Assembly: GCF_900312745.1 (NCBI RefSeq)
Contig: NZ_OMPD01000004.1
Location: 1 to 64,000, forward strand
DNA: 64,000 nucleotides
Source: Aquimarina sp. AU58
GTDB lineage: Bacteria > Bacteroidota > Bacteroidia > Flavobacteriales > Flavobacteriaceae
Direction of reading: 5' to 3'
Below are positions 24,475 to 34,220 of the stretch, in pieces. The notes under the pieces are model-generated. The model had not been told where the DNA came from, searched no databases, and saw nothing but the letters and a program-made list of their open reading frames with translations. A program made the translations under genes and the position numbers. The first letter of the stretch is position 1; each line of letters begins with the position of its first letter.

Positions 24475-27400
24475 CTATAAACTCATCCCAAAACCAAATG
24501 TAAATCGTAGCCCATCATCACTAGAGAATACTCCTAACTGTCCCCCAATAGCATCCATAGCATTAAGCCAGATGCCTCCACCTACAGAATCATGCCACTG
24601 ATCAGAATCTTCGCCATCTAACCACACTCTACCAATATCATAACCACCAAAGACTCCTAATTGCAACGGCAATAAACCTGTTTTAAATTTATTAAAACTA
24701 TATCTTAAATCTCCATTAAATGCTAGTGCGCTTTCACCAGTAAAACGTTCTTCTCTATATCCTCTCAACCCTTTTGTACCTCCCAGATTGGCACCCTGGT
24801 AAAACTCAAAACCATCACCAAGATTGATTTCTGCAATTACATCAGTTTTAAGCACTAACCTTCGGTCTTGAGTAATTGAATTATAAAAACCTAGTCTTGG
24901 GTAAATATATCCATATGTTCTATTCGAATCTTCTACATTCGTTCTAACACCTGTTTGTAATTTAAACAACATTCCTCTGGTAGGGTTAACATCATTATCG
25001 TAGCTTTCGAATTTATACATTAAGTCCAGATTCGTAAAATACTTTCTTTCGAAGAAAACAGGATCTATAGTTACAAAATCCAAGCCCGACGTAATAAATC
25101 GATCTTGAGTATCTTGAACCTCTATACCTTCAAATGCTGCTTTAACCGAAAACTCACTACCATAGCGATCTCTTTTAGAAACTCCTAACCCAAATGACCA
25201 AATTCCTAGCTTTACTCTGTTAAAATCTAAATCCAGTTCATCATCCAGGTTAATGGTATTGTTACCGAATCCAAAAAAGTTTTGCGCAAAATTCTCACTT
25301 GTATACACTGCATCAATAAGGAAATTCCAGTTTCCTAATGCATTTACAAATTCTCCCGAGTATGATAAATCATAACCTTCTGTTTGAAAGTAATATGCTG
25401 CCCTAAATCTATGTTTACTATGGTATGGATTATTTTTAAATCCATTTATTGTATATACGTCTGTTACATTAATGTTAAGTCCATCATCGGGATTAAAGCC
25501 AATAAAAGGCGTTATCGTATTCGTTTTACCTACATACTTATTGTAATCATATACATTATAGTCATAGATATTACTTAGTATAAATTTTGCTCCACCTTTT
25601 TTCTCTATAGTATTAGGTTTTGATTTATGATCATAGATTTTTACTTTTCTTCCATTCTCTATTGCATACGTATCATTATTCTGGCCACCAACAATTCGAA
25701 TTCTTATCAGGTTACTTCCTTTTCCTTTTACAACAAATCGATCGTCATCATCCAATCCATAAATCCAAATTTCTTTAGTTTCTTTAGCAGTAAAACTTCT
25801 ACTACTATATGGTTTTTGCTTTTTATCTCCTTTTATTCTTGAAATCTGTATCGTTGTTTTTCCTTCTTCTCTAAGTATCTCAAAAAGATCATCTTTATCT
25901 GTTCCTGTAATAATGACGTGTTTTGAAAGATATGTATAGTAACGATTAGCGATATCTTCAATATTATCTCTTCTGAGTTTAAGATCTCTTTTTATTTTTT
26001 CTATTGTCTCATCCTGAAGGTTATTTGGAAGGTTTGTAAATGCTTTTTCAATAGCAGTATCAGAAAGGTTTTCTTTAATATATCTTGCTTGTTCTATCCA
26101 GATTTCTTTTCCTGAGTTCTGTGTTAATGTTCTATCTAATGGTAGTCCTGATTGGTTAATCCACCTCACTTTTTTAAGTTCTCCATCGTATACCTGAAAC
26201 TTACGAACTAACGGAACCACAAATTTTACGACATCCATAAGTATTCCATCATAATTAGAAAACACCTGATCTCTATCTCTTGGAATAGGTCTGTACTCTT
26301 TACCATTTTTAGTATCAAAACGAGCCCATCTCCATTGATCAGAATGGCGGTCCCAATCTCCTAAGATCATATCAAAAAGTCTGGTTCTTATATAGTGTTC
26401 TTCGTCCATTTGATATTTTTCGTCTTTCCTTAGTCTACTTAACAAATCATCTGTACTTTCGATATCATCAGGTTTTCCAAAAGTAACCTCGTCTTTATAC
26501 TCTTTCCCTGGTCGTTCTTCTAAAAAATATATTTCATCACCAAAACTTTCATTGTATTTACCCAATGCAGGATGTTTTGGAATATAATACAACTTAGGAT
26601 TTGCATGATATACTCCTATTGCATCAGCCAATGTACCAACAGCCAAAAACGCATAAGGATAGCTAGATGTATAAAAATCCGAAAGGAGGTCTTCTGTAAA
26701 CGTGTCATCAAATCCATCTTCGAGATATGTATATTTAAATACTCCTTTCTGTAAAAACTGTGTAACACTTTTACGCATTGCTCTAAGGCTATAGCGCTTT
26801 CCGTCTTTATCGATAAGGCGTAGCGATCTTGTTACTTGCCCTCCTCCTTGTCTATCAATTGTAAAACCTCCCATTAATGTGTCTAAAGTAGCTACAGGAA
26901 CTTTTATATCAGTTCCGTACACATATCGATAGTGATCACCCCACATCGATTGATACAATTTTGATTTTTTTACTTCATCTTTAGTATAAATTGAAGCCGA
27001 AACTTCTGGTTCAAAAGAATTCTTAACACCGCTAAAATCAAATTCTTTTTCTTTTTGATGAACTATAGTTTGATGTACCAATTTTGGGTTTCCGTTATTA
27101 TTTCCAAAAAAACGAACATTAGAAGAACCATCTTTGTATACATCTAATATTGCAAAGCCCTGCCCCGGGTATGCAAACAATCCATCTTTCCCTAAAGAAA
27201 CCGATGAAACTTTGGATCCAGAACCTGATACAATTTGTTTTAACCCATTACTATCGATATACTGCAAAGAGTGTTCATGCCCCGAAACAAAAACTACCTT
27301 ATCCAAATCCCTTGTCATTGTAGATAGTCTTCTCATTAATTTATTATAATGAACATTAGATAAATCCTGCGTAGAAATTCCTCCCTGAGACCGTATCTGA

Positions 27401-28179
27401 GCAGCTAATGAACCCAAAATTGGAAGAGGTATTTTCTTTTTTGAAGGAAAAATATGTTTATCAAAGCTATATTTCCCTCCATGTATACCATTCGTAAACA
27501 TGGGGTGATGCATCGCAACAAGGATAGTTTTCTTACTGTGTTTTTTTAATTCACCCTCTACCTCAAGAAAGAATTTTTCACGAGTTTTAATTTCACAATT
27601 GTCATTGATTGTAGGATTCTTATCCCAATTCGCCAAATACCACTGTGTATCTAAAATCAACAAATGTACTTTATCGCTAATTTCTACGCTTTCGACAGGA
27701 CACCCTTTTGCAGGCAAAAAAGCTTTTTTATTGTCCATTTTTTTTGTTACATACCGCTCTTGCCGACGTAAACCTTCTACCCCATTAGCATACCAATCAT
27801 GATTTCCCGGAATAAAAATAACATCTCCATCAAAACCCTTAGTTGCTTCAATTTGAGCATCTATCCTATGTTCTCCCAGAGCTCTTTCGGAGGACTCTTT
27901 TTCAGGCATTCCTTTTTGATAAATATTATCTCCTAAAAAAATAAGATAATCGTCTTTTGTTTTTGCAGTATCTAATACTTTTTTAAGAATCGAAAGTCCT
28001 TCTGTACTCTCTTTCATTTTGGCATTTCCAGCATCTCCCACTAGATAAAATGTCTTTTCTATAGCACTATTGGGTAATGTTTGAGTAAAATTTTCGACTT
28101 TATATTGAGGAGCGTATGTTGCGCATGAACTGAGTAATAAAGCAACACAAATAATTAGAATCTTATTATATTTATTCAT
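24475..28179 (-). CDS. Metallophosphoesterase-BamA/TamA-barrel fusion lipoprotein
   Basis: A 1234-residue protein. The lipoprotein signal is LIICVALLLSSC (Cys19). A calcineurin-type phosphoesterase domain at about 40-340 has all motifs: LVGDAGNAK, FLGDNIYQKG, IPGNHDWY, AMHHPMFTNG and VSGHEHSLQY. A long middle region (about 400-880) has no clear domain. A BamA/TamA-like outer-membrane barrel from about 900 has GGTKGLRGYREERFTGESAL and ends in FTFGFGMSL. The enzyme would thus be tethered to an outer-membrane barrel. The substrate is unknown. The last ~77 codons are duplicated at 19837-20066. The gene diverges from the HD-PycTM gene, with only 56 bases between the start codons. Confidence 0.9.
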   Translation of the reverse strand: MNKYNKILIICVALLLSSCATYAPQYKVENFTQTLPNSAIEKTFYLVGDAGNAKMKESTEGLSILKKVLDTAKTKDDYLIFLGDNIYQKGMPEKESSERALGEHRIDAQIEATKGFDGDVIFIPGNHDWYANGVEGLRRQERYVTKKMDNKKAFLPAKGCPVESVEISDKVHLLILDTQWYLANWDKNPTINDNCEIKTREKFFLEVEGELKKHSKKTILVAMHHPMFTNGIHGGKYSFDKHIFPSKKKIPLPILGSLAAQIRSQGGISTQDLSNVHYNKLMRRLSTMTRDLDKVVFVSGHEHSLQYIDSNGLKQIVSGSGSKVSSVSLGKDGLFAYPGQGFAILDVYKDGSSNVRFFGNNNGNPKLVHQTIVHQKEKEFDFSGVKNSFEPEVSASIYTKDEVKKSKLYQSMWGDHYRYVYGTDIKVPVATLDTLMGGFTIDRQGGGQVTRSLRLIDKDGKRYSLRAMRKSVTQFLQKGVFKYTYLEDGFDDTFTEDLLSDFYTSSYPYAFLAVGTLADAIGVYHANPKLYYIPKHPALGKYNESFGDEIYFLEERPGKEYKDEVTFGKPDDIESTDDLLSRLRKDEKYQMDEEHYIRTRLFDMILGDWDRHSDQWRWARFDTKNGKEYRPIPRDRDQVFSNYDGILMDVVKFVVPLVRKFQVYDGELKKVRWINQSGLPLDRTLTQNSGKEIWIEQARYIKENLSDTAIEKAFTNLPNNLQDETIEKIKRDLKLRRDNIEDIANRYYTYLSKHVIITGTDKDDLFEILREEGKTTIQISRIKGDKKQKPYSSRSFTAKETKEIWIYGLDDDDRFVVKGKGSNLIRIRIVGGQNNDTYAIENGRKVKIYDHKSKPNTIEKKGGAKFILSNIYDYNVYDYNKYVGKTNTITPFIGFNPDDGLNINVTDVYTINGFKNNPYHSKHRFRAAYYFQTEGYDLSYSGEFVNALGNWNFLIDAVYTSENFAQNFFGFGNNTINLDDELDLDFNRVKLGIWSFGLGVSKRDRYGSEFSVKAAFEGIEVQDTQDRFITSGLDFVTIDPVFFERKYFTNLDLMYKFESYDNDVNPTRGMLFKLQTGVRTNVEDSNRTYGYIYPRLGFYNSITQDRRLVLKTDVIAEINLGDGFEFYQGANLGGTKGLRGYREERFTGESALAFNGDLRYSFNKFKTGLLPLQLGVFGGYDIGRVWLDGEDSDQWHDSVGGGIWLNAMDAIGGQLGVFSSDDGLRFTFGFGMSL

Positions 28180-28235
28180 TGTTTGAAGTACAATCTCTTT
28201 TTTTTAATTATTTTGGTTATCGAAAAATTAAAAGT

Positions 28236-29417
28236 ATGTCTTCTCTACTAGAAAAAACAGATCATTTCGTTTCGGAACTTTTTGAAAAAGAGCTTCCTAA
28301 CTCTTGCATCTACCATAATTACGATCATACCAAAAGAGTATTTAAAAGTACAAAAGAAATTATTGATAATACTAATTTATCTGATGAAGATAAAGAAGTT
28401 TTATTGCTTACTGCTTTGTTGCATGACACCGGATACTCTAAAAGTTCTAAAAATCATGAAGAATATAGCGTAGAGATAGCCAAAGATTTTTTAGGTCAAC
28501 AAAATGTTTCTCAAGAGGTTATAAATCAAGTTTCGGAACAGATTATGGCGACCAAAATGGAACATGTTCCTACTAATCTTATGGAAGAAATTATACGGGA
28601 TGCCGATGCTTCTCATTTTGCAAAAGACTATTATGGAGAAACAAGCGAACTGTTAAGGTGTGAATTTAAACTTAATGCCATTAAAGATTTAACTCCTTCT
28701 GATTGGCTAAAGGCTAATATTGACCTATTTAAAAATAAACATCAGTATTATACCGAGTATGCTATCTCTCATTGGAAACCAAAAAAAGAAGAAAATCTTA
28801 CCAAAATGTTGGAAGAACAAGCAAAACTAAAAAAGGAAAAGAAACAGGAAAAAGAAAAATTAAAAAAATTACTGAGAGAAGAAAACCCCGAAAAAGGAAT
28901 ACAAACTTTATTTAGAGTTACCTTAAGGAATCATATGAAACTAAGTGATATTGCTGATACAAAAGCCAATATATTACTTTCTGTAAATGCTATTATTATA
29001 TCTCTTGCGTTATCAAATCTTATACCTAAGCTAGATAACCCTTCTAATCAATATCTGATATATCCAACTTTGATATTTATCATATTTTGTATCGCTTCTA
29101 TAGTATTATCTGTATTGGCAACACGCCCTAATATAACAAGTGGGGAGTTTACTCGTAAAGAAATAGAAGAGAAGAAAGTTAACTTATTATTTTTCGGAAA
29201 TTTTCATAAAATGCCATTAGATGAATATAAATCAGCAATGACAGATCTAATGAATGATAAAGAATATATCTATGATACGATGATAAAAGATCTTTACTTT
29301 TTAGGTAAAGTTTTGCATAAAAAATACAAAATCTTAAGGGTTACATATACCGTTTTTATGATAGGGATTATAACCTCTGTTATTTCATTTATTTTTGCCT
29401 TTAACTCACTACAATAA
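28236..29417 (+). CDS. HD-domain phosphohydrolase fused to a Pycsar-effector-like (PycTM) membrane domain
   Basis: A 393-residue protein from the ATG at 28236; the longer in-frame start would begin inside the divergent gene. Residues 20-180 are an HD domain with His31, His63-Asp64 (LLHDTGYSK) and Asp in IRDADASHF. A charged coiled coil follows at about 203-230. The C-terminal part (about 235-393) has three membrane helices and the signature MKLSDIADTKANILLSVNAI with LLFFGNFHKMPLDEY, the PycTM/DUF5706 pattern. PycTM proteins are membrane effectors of cyclic-pyrimidine (Pycsar) anti-phage defence. No nucleotide cyclase is coded nearby. A sensor or hydrolase of a cyclic or phosphorylated nucleotide at the membrane is a reasonable guess, no more. 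Confidence 0.85.
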   Translation: MSSLLEKTDHFVSELFEKELPNSCIYHNYDHTKRVFKSTKEIIDNTNLSDEDKEVLLLTALLHDTGYSKSSKNHEEYSVEIAKDFLGQQNVSQEVINQVSEQIMATKMEHVPTNLMEEIIRDADASHFAKDYYGETSELLRCEFKLNAIKDLTPSDWLKANIDLFKNKHQYYTEYAISHWKPKKEENLTKMLEEQAKLKKEKKQEKEKLKKLLREENPEKGIQTLFRVTLRNHMKLSDIADTKANILLSVNAIIISLALSNLIPKLDNPSNQYLIYPTLIFIIFCIASIVLSVLATRPNITSGEFTRKEIEEKKVNLLFFGNFHKMPLDEYKSAMTDLMNDKEYIYDTMIKDLYFLGKVLHKKYKILRVTYTVFMIGIITSVISFIFAFNSLQ

Positions 29418-29481
29418 GATAATTTGGCAGGTGGGTATACTATACTTTTATAACATATGCTAATGCCATAAAAAGATAATC

Positions 29482-29503
29482 ATCAGGAATAACGCTTCCT
29501 GAT
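29482..29503. terminator. Short hairpin between convergent genes
   Basis: ATCAGGAA/TTCCTGAT with loop TAACGC sits directly before the stop codon of the GAF protein gene and 64 bases after the HD-PycTM gene. It is AT-rich on both sides. A weak shared terminator is possible. Confidence 0.4.
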
Positions 29504-31867
29504 TTAATTAATTTCTTTCATCAAATCTTCATATGTATAGTATTCTTTATCTTGTTCACTCTTATGATATAGAATATTAACTCGTAGTGCTTTTAACCCA
29601 GTAACTCCCTGAAGATTATCTAATTCTACAATCTCAATTTCTTCTTCGAGGTAATTCTTAGATTGCAGGAAATTAAGATATTTGATATATTCTCTTTCAT
29701 CAGAGCGTTGAGAATAGATAATCACCAATTTACCTTTTTCTGTAACTCGTTGATCTGTACCTTTGATTTTAGATTTATCTACACGTTTTTTTACAACTTC
29801 ATACCTTGCATTATAGGTTCCATCAACATCAAATCTTTTTTCATCCATTCTAAACCTAACCGATAAAGAAGAATTGAATACCAAAACCATAGAAGCTACA
29901 TCCAGTGCTATAGGTAAATCTTTTTTCATTTGATAATATGCATTTTCCATTTCGCACATTACCTGTAACTGCCATAATCTTAGGTTATACAAATACACTT
30001 TATTAAAGCTGTCTTGTTTTGTTATCGATTCTCCGATATACATATTGTGTTCTACCCCATCAGATTTGAAACGTTCAAAATAATGCGGATACATTCCTTG
30101 TGCTTCATCTTGTTTTTGGTCTAATAAAGATGCCATCTTTTTATTGATAAGCATAACAGACTCATCATATGCTTTACGATGTTTATATACTGTTTTTATA
30201 ACCGTATCCAACATATCATCATATTGACCAATAAGTGCATCTAGCTCAACACTTTTTTGTTTAAGGTGCTTAAACAATGGTGCAATTTCTTTTTTAATAA
30301 AGTTTAAAATTTTCTGTTCACTATCTACTTGCAATTGTTCTGTGATAGAATTGATATATCGATTTGTTCTATATTTTAATTGCTCATAAATAGGTATAGG
30401 GTCTGATTCTATGACTTTATTAATTACTTTAGCAATTCCTTTAAGTTGTAATACCAGATCTTTTTGTATTGCTTGATTACGGGCCTCAGAAGAACCTTTT
30501 ATATCAATTTGCCCATATAGTGGATATACATTATCAAAAACGACTTCTCTAAATGATACAGGGTTCTCATCCACCATGGCTCGCATAAATCGTTTCGCTT
30601 CTTGTTTAAATTTCCAATGTACACTAGGGTGAATCGAAGTACATTCTTGCTGGATAATCAACTCTAACTCATTCTCTGTTTTGGATTTAGAACGTAGAAC
30701 AGAATCTACCAAATATGGCATAACATCCTGTAATTTATTAGCATTAATACTATTCAATTCATGAACATTAGGCGATACGATTTCTAAAATACCTAGTAAT
30801 TTATTACCGCTTTTTATAGGAGCAAGTATTGCACTATTAATGCCTTGAGCTATCAGATTTTTATACATGATCTGATCTTTAGCTAATTTTTGATATTTTT
30901 TCACATCAGAAATAGCAAAATATGTAAACTCTTCAAAAAGATAATGATATGTTCCATCACATAGAGCAGATTCACAACAATCAGAATATTTATCGTACAA
31001 AATATAACTATCTATATCCTTAAAAGGTACTCTTTCTAATACTTCTTCTTCTGGATTATAGCTAGAAAATCCGACTTTAATTTCGTGTAAATTGAATATT
31101 GCTCTAAAAATTTGTTGAAAACTACCAACAAAATCACCCTGTGTTTTATCATATTTAATAAGGCTGGTTTTGAAGTCAGACAACGAAACATCTGTTGTAA
31201 CATCAAACATATTTGCAATAACCACACCTTTAAAAAGCCAACTATGTGGTGGGAATTTTTCCTTCCAGATATCTACATTGTCAAAATTATCTAGTAATTC
31301 TGCCACATCCTCATCTGTAATATCTTTGGCTCTATCTGTTTTTATAATATCTATAAAGTCTCCGTTATACATGATTCTGTAATGCCTCATTATCCCCATA
31401 GCATCAGGAATATCATAAAAGAAAGGCCTTCTAAAATCAATATTATATCCATAATAAATACTCAAAACCATACTACATCCCATAATGTAATAATGATTCT
31501 GATCAAAATTTTTAATCTGAGGTTCAAAATCTTTACCTGCAGTGGCTATTATATTTTGATAACGTTGAGATGATTTTAATACTGTATTATGAAAAGGTAT
31601 TGTAGCAATCTTTATTTCATTTTGCTGTAGAATTTGTGCAAAAGAATCTTCTAATATCAAATCAATCTGAGGTAACAATTCATTTATTCTCGTTTCCTCC
31701 TTTATCCCTTCTTCTAATTCAGGATATTCTTTTGCAATTTCTAAAACTCGTGAAGCTCTGTCCTTAACAAGTTCATTACCATTTTTGAACAATTCTCTAT
31801 ACTGTTCAAAAAACTTTGAAAAACTAATCGATATGTCTAATGGAAAATCTTGCTCTAAACCCCTCAT
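29504..31867 (-). CDS. GAF-domain-containing protein
   Basis: A 787-residue cytosolic protein from the Met of MRGLEQDFPLDIS; an upstream in-frame ATG adds 14 residues but has a worse context. Around residues 310-410 a GAF-like segment is visible (ISDVKKYQKL, GINSAILAPIKSGNKLLGIL). The rest is mostly helical, with a long C-terminal half of coiled-coil character (about 520-640). No kinase, cyclase, phosphodiesterase or DNA-binding motif is visible. I recall similar long GAF proteins from many Flavobacteriaceae, with no known function. It converges with HD-PycTM. Whether the two act together is unknown. Confidence 0.75.
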   Translation of the reverse strand: MRGLEQDFPLDISISFSKFFEQYRELFKNGNELVKDRASRVLEIAKEYPELEEGIKEETRINELLPQIDLILEDSFAQILQQNEIKIATIPFHNTVLKSSQRYQNIIATAGKDFEPQIKNFDQNHYYIMGCSMVLSIYYGYNIDFRRPFFYDIPDAMGIMRHYRIMYNGDFIDIIKTDRAKDITDEDVAELLDNFDNVDIWKEKFPPHSWLFKGVVIANMFDVTTDVSLSDFKTSLIKYDKTQGDFVGSFQQIFRAIFNLHEIKVGFSSYNPEEEVLERVPFKDIDSYILYDKYSDCCESALCDGTYHYLFEEFTYFAISDVKKYQKLAKDQIMYKNLIAQGINSAILAPIKSGNKLLGILEIVSPNVHELNSINANKLQDVMPYLVDSVLRSKSKTENELELIIQQECTSIHPSVHWKFKQEAKRFMRAMVDENPVSFREVVFDNVYPLYGQIDIKGSSEARNQAIQKDLVLQLKGIAKVINKVIESDPIPIYEQLKYRTNRYINSITEQLQVDSEQKILNFIKKEIAPLFKHLKQKSVELDALIGQYDDMLDTVIKTVYKHRKAYDESVMLINKKMASLLDQKQDEAQGMYPHYFERFKSDGVEHNMYIGESITKQDSFNKVYLYNLRLWQLQVMCEMENAYYQMKKDLPIALDVASMVLVFNSSLSVRFRMDEKRFDVDGTYNARYEVVKKRVDKSKIKGTDQRVTEKGKLVIIYSQRSDEREYIKYLNFLQSKNYLEEEIEIVELDNLQGVTGLKALRVNILYHKSEQDKEYYTYEDLMKEIN

Positions 31868-32243
31868 GTCTGCTCTTTTCTGGTCGTTTACAAAAATAAC
31901 ACAAACCAAATTGTATCACTAGATATTAACAATTAATTAGATTATTATTCTGAAAATATAATATATCTATGGTACTACTATACTTGACGAATGCAATTGA
32001 AAAAATTGGACATAAAATCCATTAAAATTGAATTCTGCCATCTTTTTATTAAAAATTCGTAGGTATCTGCTATTTATGTTAGACTAAAAACCTATGGATT
32101 TGTTACATAAAAGATACGTTTTTTCTTTTGATTTTGTAGAACACCTAAATAGAGCTTTTAACAATTCTTTTTTTCTACAACGTTAATTTTTGGAGTATAT
32201 ACTTTGGATTCTTTATTTTTACGATCAAATAATCCAAATTATT
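31868..32243. other. Divergent intergenic region without visible gene
   Basis: AT-rich spacer between the GAF protein and the TlpA-like lipoprotein, whose promoters must both lie here. I see no RNA gene and no clear repeat. A very short ORF starting at 32093 (31 codons) has no supporting feature. Confidence 0.5.
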
Positions 32244-33377
32244 ATGAAAAGAATTGCTTTGTTTGTTACAGTTCTCCTACTTGTCGCTTGTCAAAAAGAT
32301 CAAAAAGGATATACTATTACTGCCAATACTGCTGGTTTTGAAGATGGAACAGTAGTGTATATTAATTCTATTAGTCAATCTAACAGACCTATTATTATTG
32401 ACTCTGTAAGCATACAACAGGATAAGTTTCAAATCACTTTACCTCCTCCGGAAAATAATGATTTCAATTATTTAACTTTTAAAGACATAAGAGGTAATGT
32501 ATTGTTTATGGCAGAGAACAACCCTATAGAAATGACCATCTACAAAGATAGTTTACGTTCTTCTGTGATCAAAGGAGGTTCTGAAAATGAGTTGTTCTTT
32601 TCCTATATTAATACTATTAAAAAATATGGTGAAGAGAAATTAAATCTAAATAATCAATATCAGATTTCTTCAAAATTGGGTGAAACCGATAAAGTAGTCA
32701 AGATAGCTCTCGAAAGACAAGAATTGATTGAAAAAGAAAAGCAATTTAGAAAAGACATTACAGATAATACGAATTCATTAGTATCTATTATAGCTATCAC
32801 AGAGCTCTTAAACCTTAAGATGTTAACCGCACAAGAAGCTAAATTGAAATTTGATCAAATTGATGACACCCTAAAACCAACAAGGTTAGGTAAAAACTTA
32901 AATATGCTTATCAATAATGCAGTAGCTGTTTCTAAGCAAAAGAGAATAGACATAGGCGTTACTGCCGAAGATTTTTCTGCTCCAACTCCAGAAGGCAAGA
33001 TGCTATCTCTTAAAGAATCTATGGGTAAAATTACTATTATCGATTTTTGGGCTTCTTGGTGCAAACCTTGTAGAATAGAAAATCCAAATGTTGTAAAAGT
33101 ATATAACAAATACCACGATAAAGGACTTAATATTATAGGAGTATCTTTAGACAAAAAACAAGAAGCCTGGACCAAAGCAATTGCAGATGATAACTTAGAA
33201 TGGAATCATGTTTCTAATTTACAATTTTGGCAAGAACCAATTGCCAGAGCCTATGGTGTAAGATCCATACCTGCCACTTTTATCATCGATGAAAAAGGAA
33301 ATGTAATTGCCAAGAACCTTAGAGGGCCCGCATTAGAAAAGAAAATCTCAGAATTACTAGAACAAAAGTCTCTTTAA
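32244..33377 (+). CDS. TlpA-like thiol-disulfide lipoprotein with DUF4369-like N-domain
   Basis: A 377-residue lipoprotein. From the ATG at 32244 the signal is MKRIALFVTVLLLVACQKD with lipidated Cys16; an earlier ATG at 32190 would bury this signal, so it is rejected. Residues 22-120 look like DUF4369, and a helical linker follows. A thioredoxin-fold domain at about 238-377 has the redox pair Cys273-Cys276 in WASWCKPCR and the cis-Pro in VRSIPATFIID. Such proteins reduce or exchange disulfides in the periplasm of Bacteroidota, for example in cytochrome maturation or stress. It converges with the rhomboid gene across a terminator. Confidence 0.9.
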   Translation: MKRIALFVTVLLLVACQKDQKGYTITANTAGFEDGTVVYINSISQSNRPIIIDSVSIQQDKFQITLPPPENNDFNYLTFKDIRGNVLFMAENNPIEMTIYKDSLRSSVIKGGSENELFFSYINTIKKYGEEKLNLNNQYQISSKLGETDKVVKIALERQELIEKEKQFRKDITDNTNSLVSIIAITELLNLKMLTAQEAKLKFDQIDDTLKPTRLGKNLNMLINNAVAVSKQKRIDIGVTAEDFSAPTPEGKMLSLKESMGKITIIDFWASWCKPCRIENPNVVKVYNKYHDKGLNIIGVSLDKKQEAWTKAIADDNLEWNHVSNLQFWQEPIARAYGVRSIPATFIIDEKGNVIAKNLRGPALEKKISELLEQKSL

Positions 33378-33396
33378 TTCAACATATAGAATATAA

Positions 33397-33429
33397 ATAA
33401 AAAACGACCTCTTGTGGGTCGTTTATTTG
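33397..33429. terminator. Bidirectional terminator between TlpA-like and rhomboid genes
   Basis: AAACGACC/GGTCGTTT (33402-33409 and 33417-33424) with a 7-base loop TCTTGTG. A-rich sequence lies on the left and T-rich on the right, so it can serve both convergent genes. Confidence 0.85.
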
Positions 33430-34080
33430 TTATAGTTTTCCTAGTCTTTGCAAAATAAAAAGAATTATAATAGGAACTGCTAATAGACCTATCATAAATA
33501 AATTTTCCTGAAATAACCAGGGAGCCAATATTAAAGTTATTACATACCCTCCAACAGCTCCTCCAAAATGTGCATCATGGCCTATATTTCCTATTTGGTT
33601 TTTCATCCCAAAAATAGAATATACTAAATACCCTATACCAAAAATATATGCAGGAATAGGAATTGGAATAAACATCAAGTATAAACTCATATCTGGTCTA
33701 AATAATATGCCCGCATATATAACTCCAGAAACTGCACCACTTGCTCCTACGGCACTGTAATGATATTCGTCTTTATGAAAAAACAAGGAAAACAAATTCC
33801 CCATTAATAAACTACCAAAATACACTATCAAAAACTTAACATTACCAAAAAAGCTAACAACGACAGGTGCAAAAAAATAGAGTGTAAACATATTAAAGAA
33901 CAAATGCATCATATCTACATGCAAAAAACCCGAAGTTAGCATTCTTAACTGTTCTCCTCTTCTTATCCCTCCTATATTAAACTTATATTTCTCAAAAAAC
34001 GAAAAGTCATTAAATCCTTTTAATGACATCAATATATTAGCCCCAATAATTATAATTATAACTATGTCAAGTGTCCCCAT
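33430..34080 (-). CDS. Rhomboid-family intramembrane serine protease
   Basis: A 216-residue protein with six predicted membrane helices. The catalytic serine is Ser114 in VGASGAVSG and the histidine is His171 in GHDAHFGGAVGGY. His59 and Asn63 of the oxyanion region are in HVDMMHLFFNMF. All the residues needed for activity are present. Rhomboids cut transmembrane segments of other proteins within the bilayer. The substrate is unknown, and the neighbours give no hint. The gene ends next to a shared terminator and diverges from the acyltransferase run. Confidence 0.92.
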   Translation of the reverse strand: MGTLDIVIIIIIGANILMSLKGFNDFSFFEKYKFNIGGIRRGEQLRMLTSGFLHVDMMHLFFNMFTLYFFAPVVVSFFGNVKFLIVYFGSLLMGNLFSLFFHKDEYHYSAVGASGAVSGVIYAGILFRPDMSLYLMFIPIPIPAYIFGIGYLVYSIFGMKNQIGNIGHDAHFGGAVGGYVITLILAPWLFQENLFMIGLLAVPIIILFILQRLGKL

Positions 34081-34162
34081 ACAACTGTAATTTTATCCAA
34101 ATATACTATATATTTTAACCTCAAAAAATCTAACTAAATTATCCTTTTCTTATTAGCAAAAG

Positions 34163-34197
34163 TTTATGATAAAAAAAAACGAATAATTTTATATTTG
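34163..34197 (+). promoter_or_regulatory. Candidate promoter of the acyltransferase run
   Basis: A perfect -7 box TATATTTG at 34190-34197 lies 23 bases before the first acyltransferase start, with TTTATG about 26 bases further upstream. It fits the Bacteroidota consensus. Confidence 0.55.
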
Positions 34198-34220
34198 TGT
34201 CCCTAATTTAATTTTATCGA

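Noticed and set aside
32190..32243. Earlier start of the TlpA-like lipoprotein
   Set aside because: It would place 18 residues before an otherwise standard lipoprotein signal peptide.
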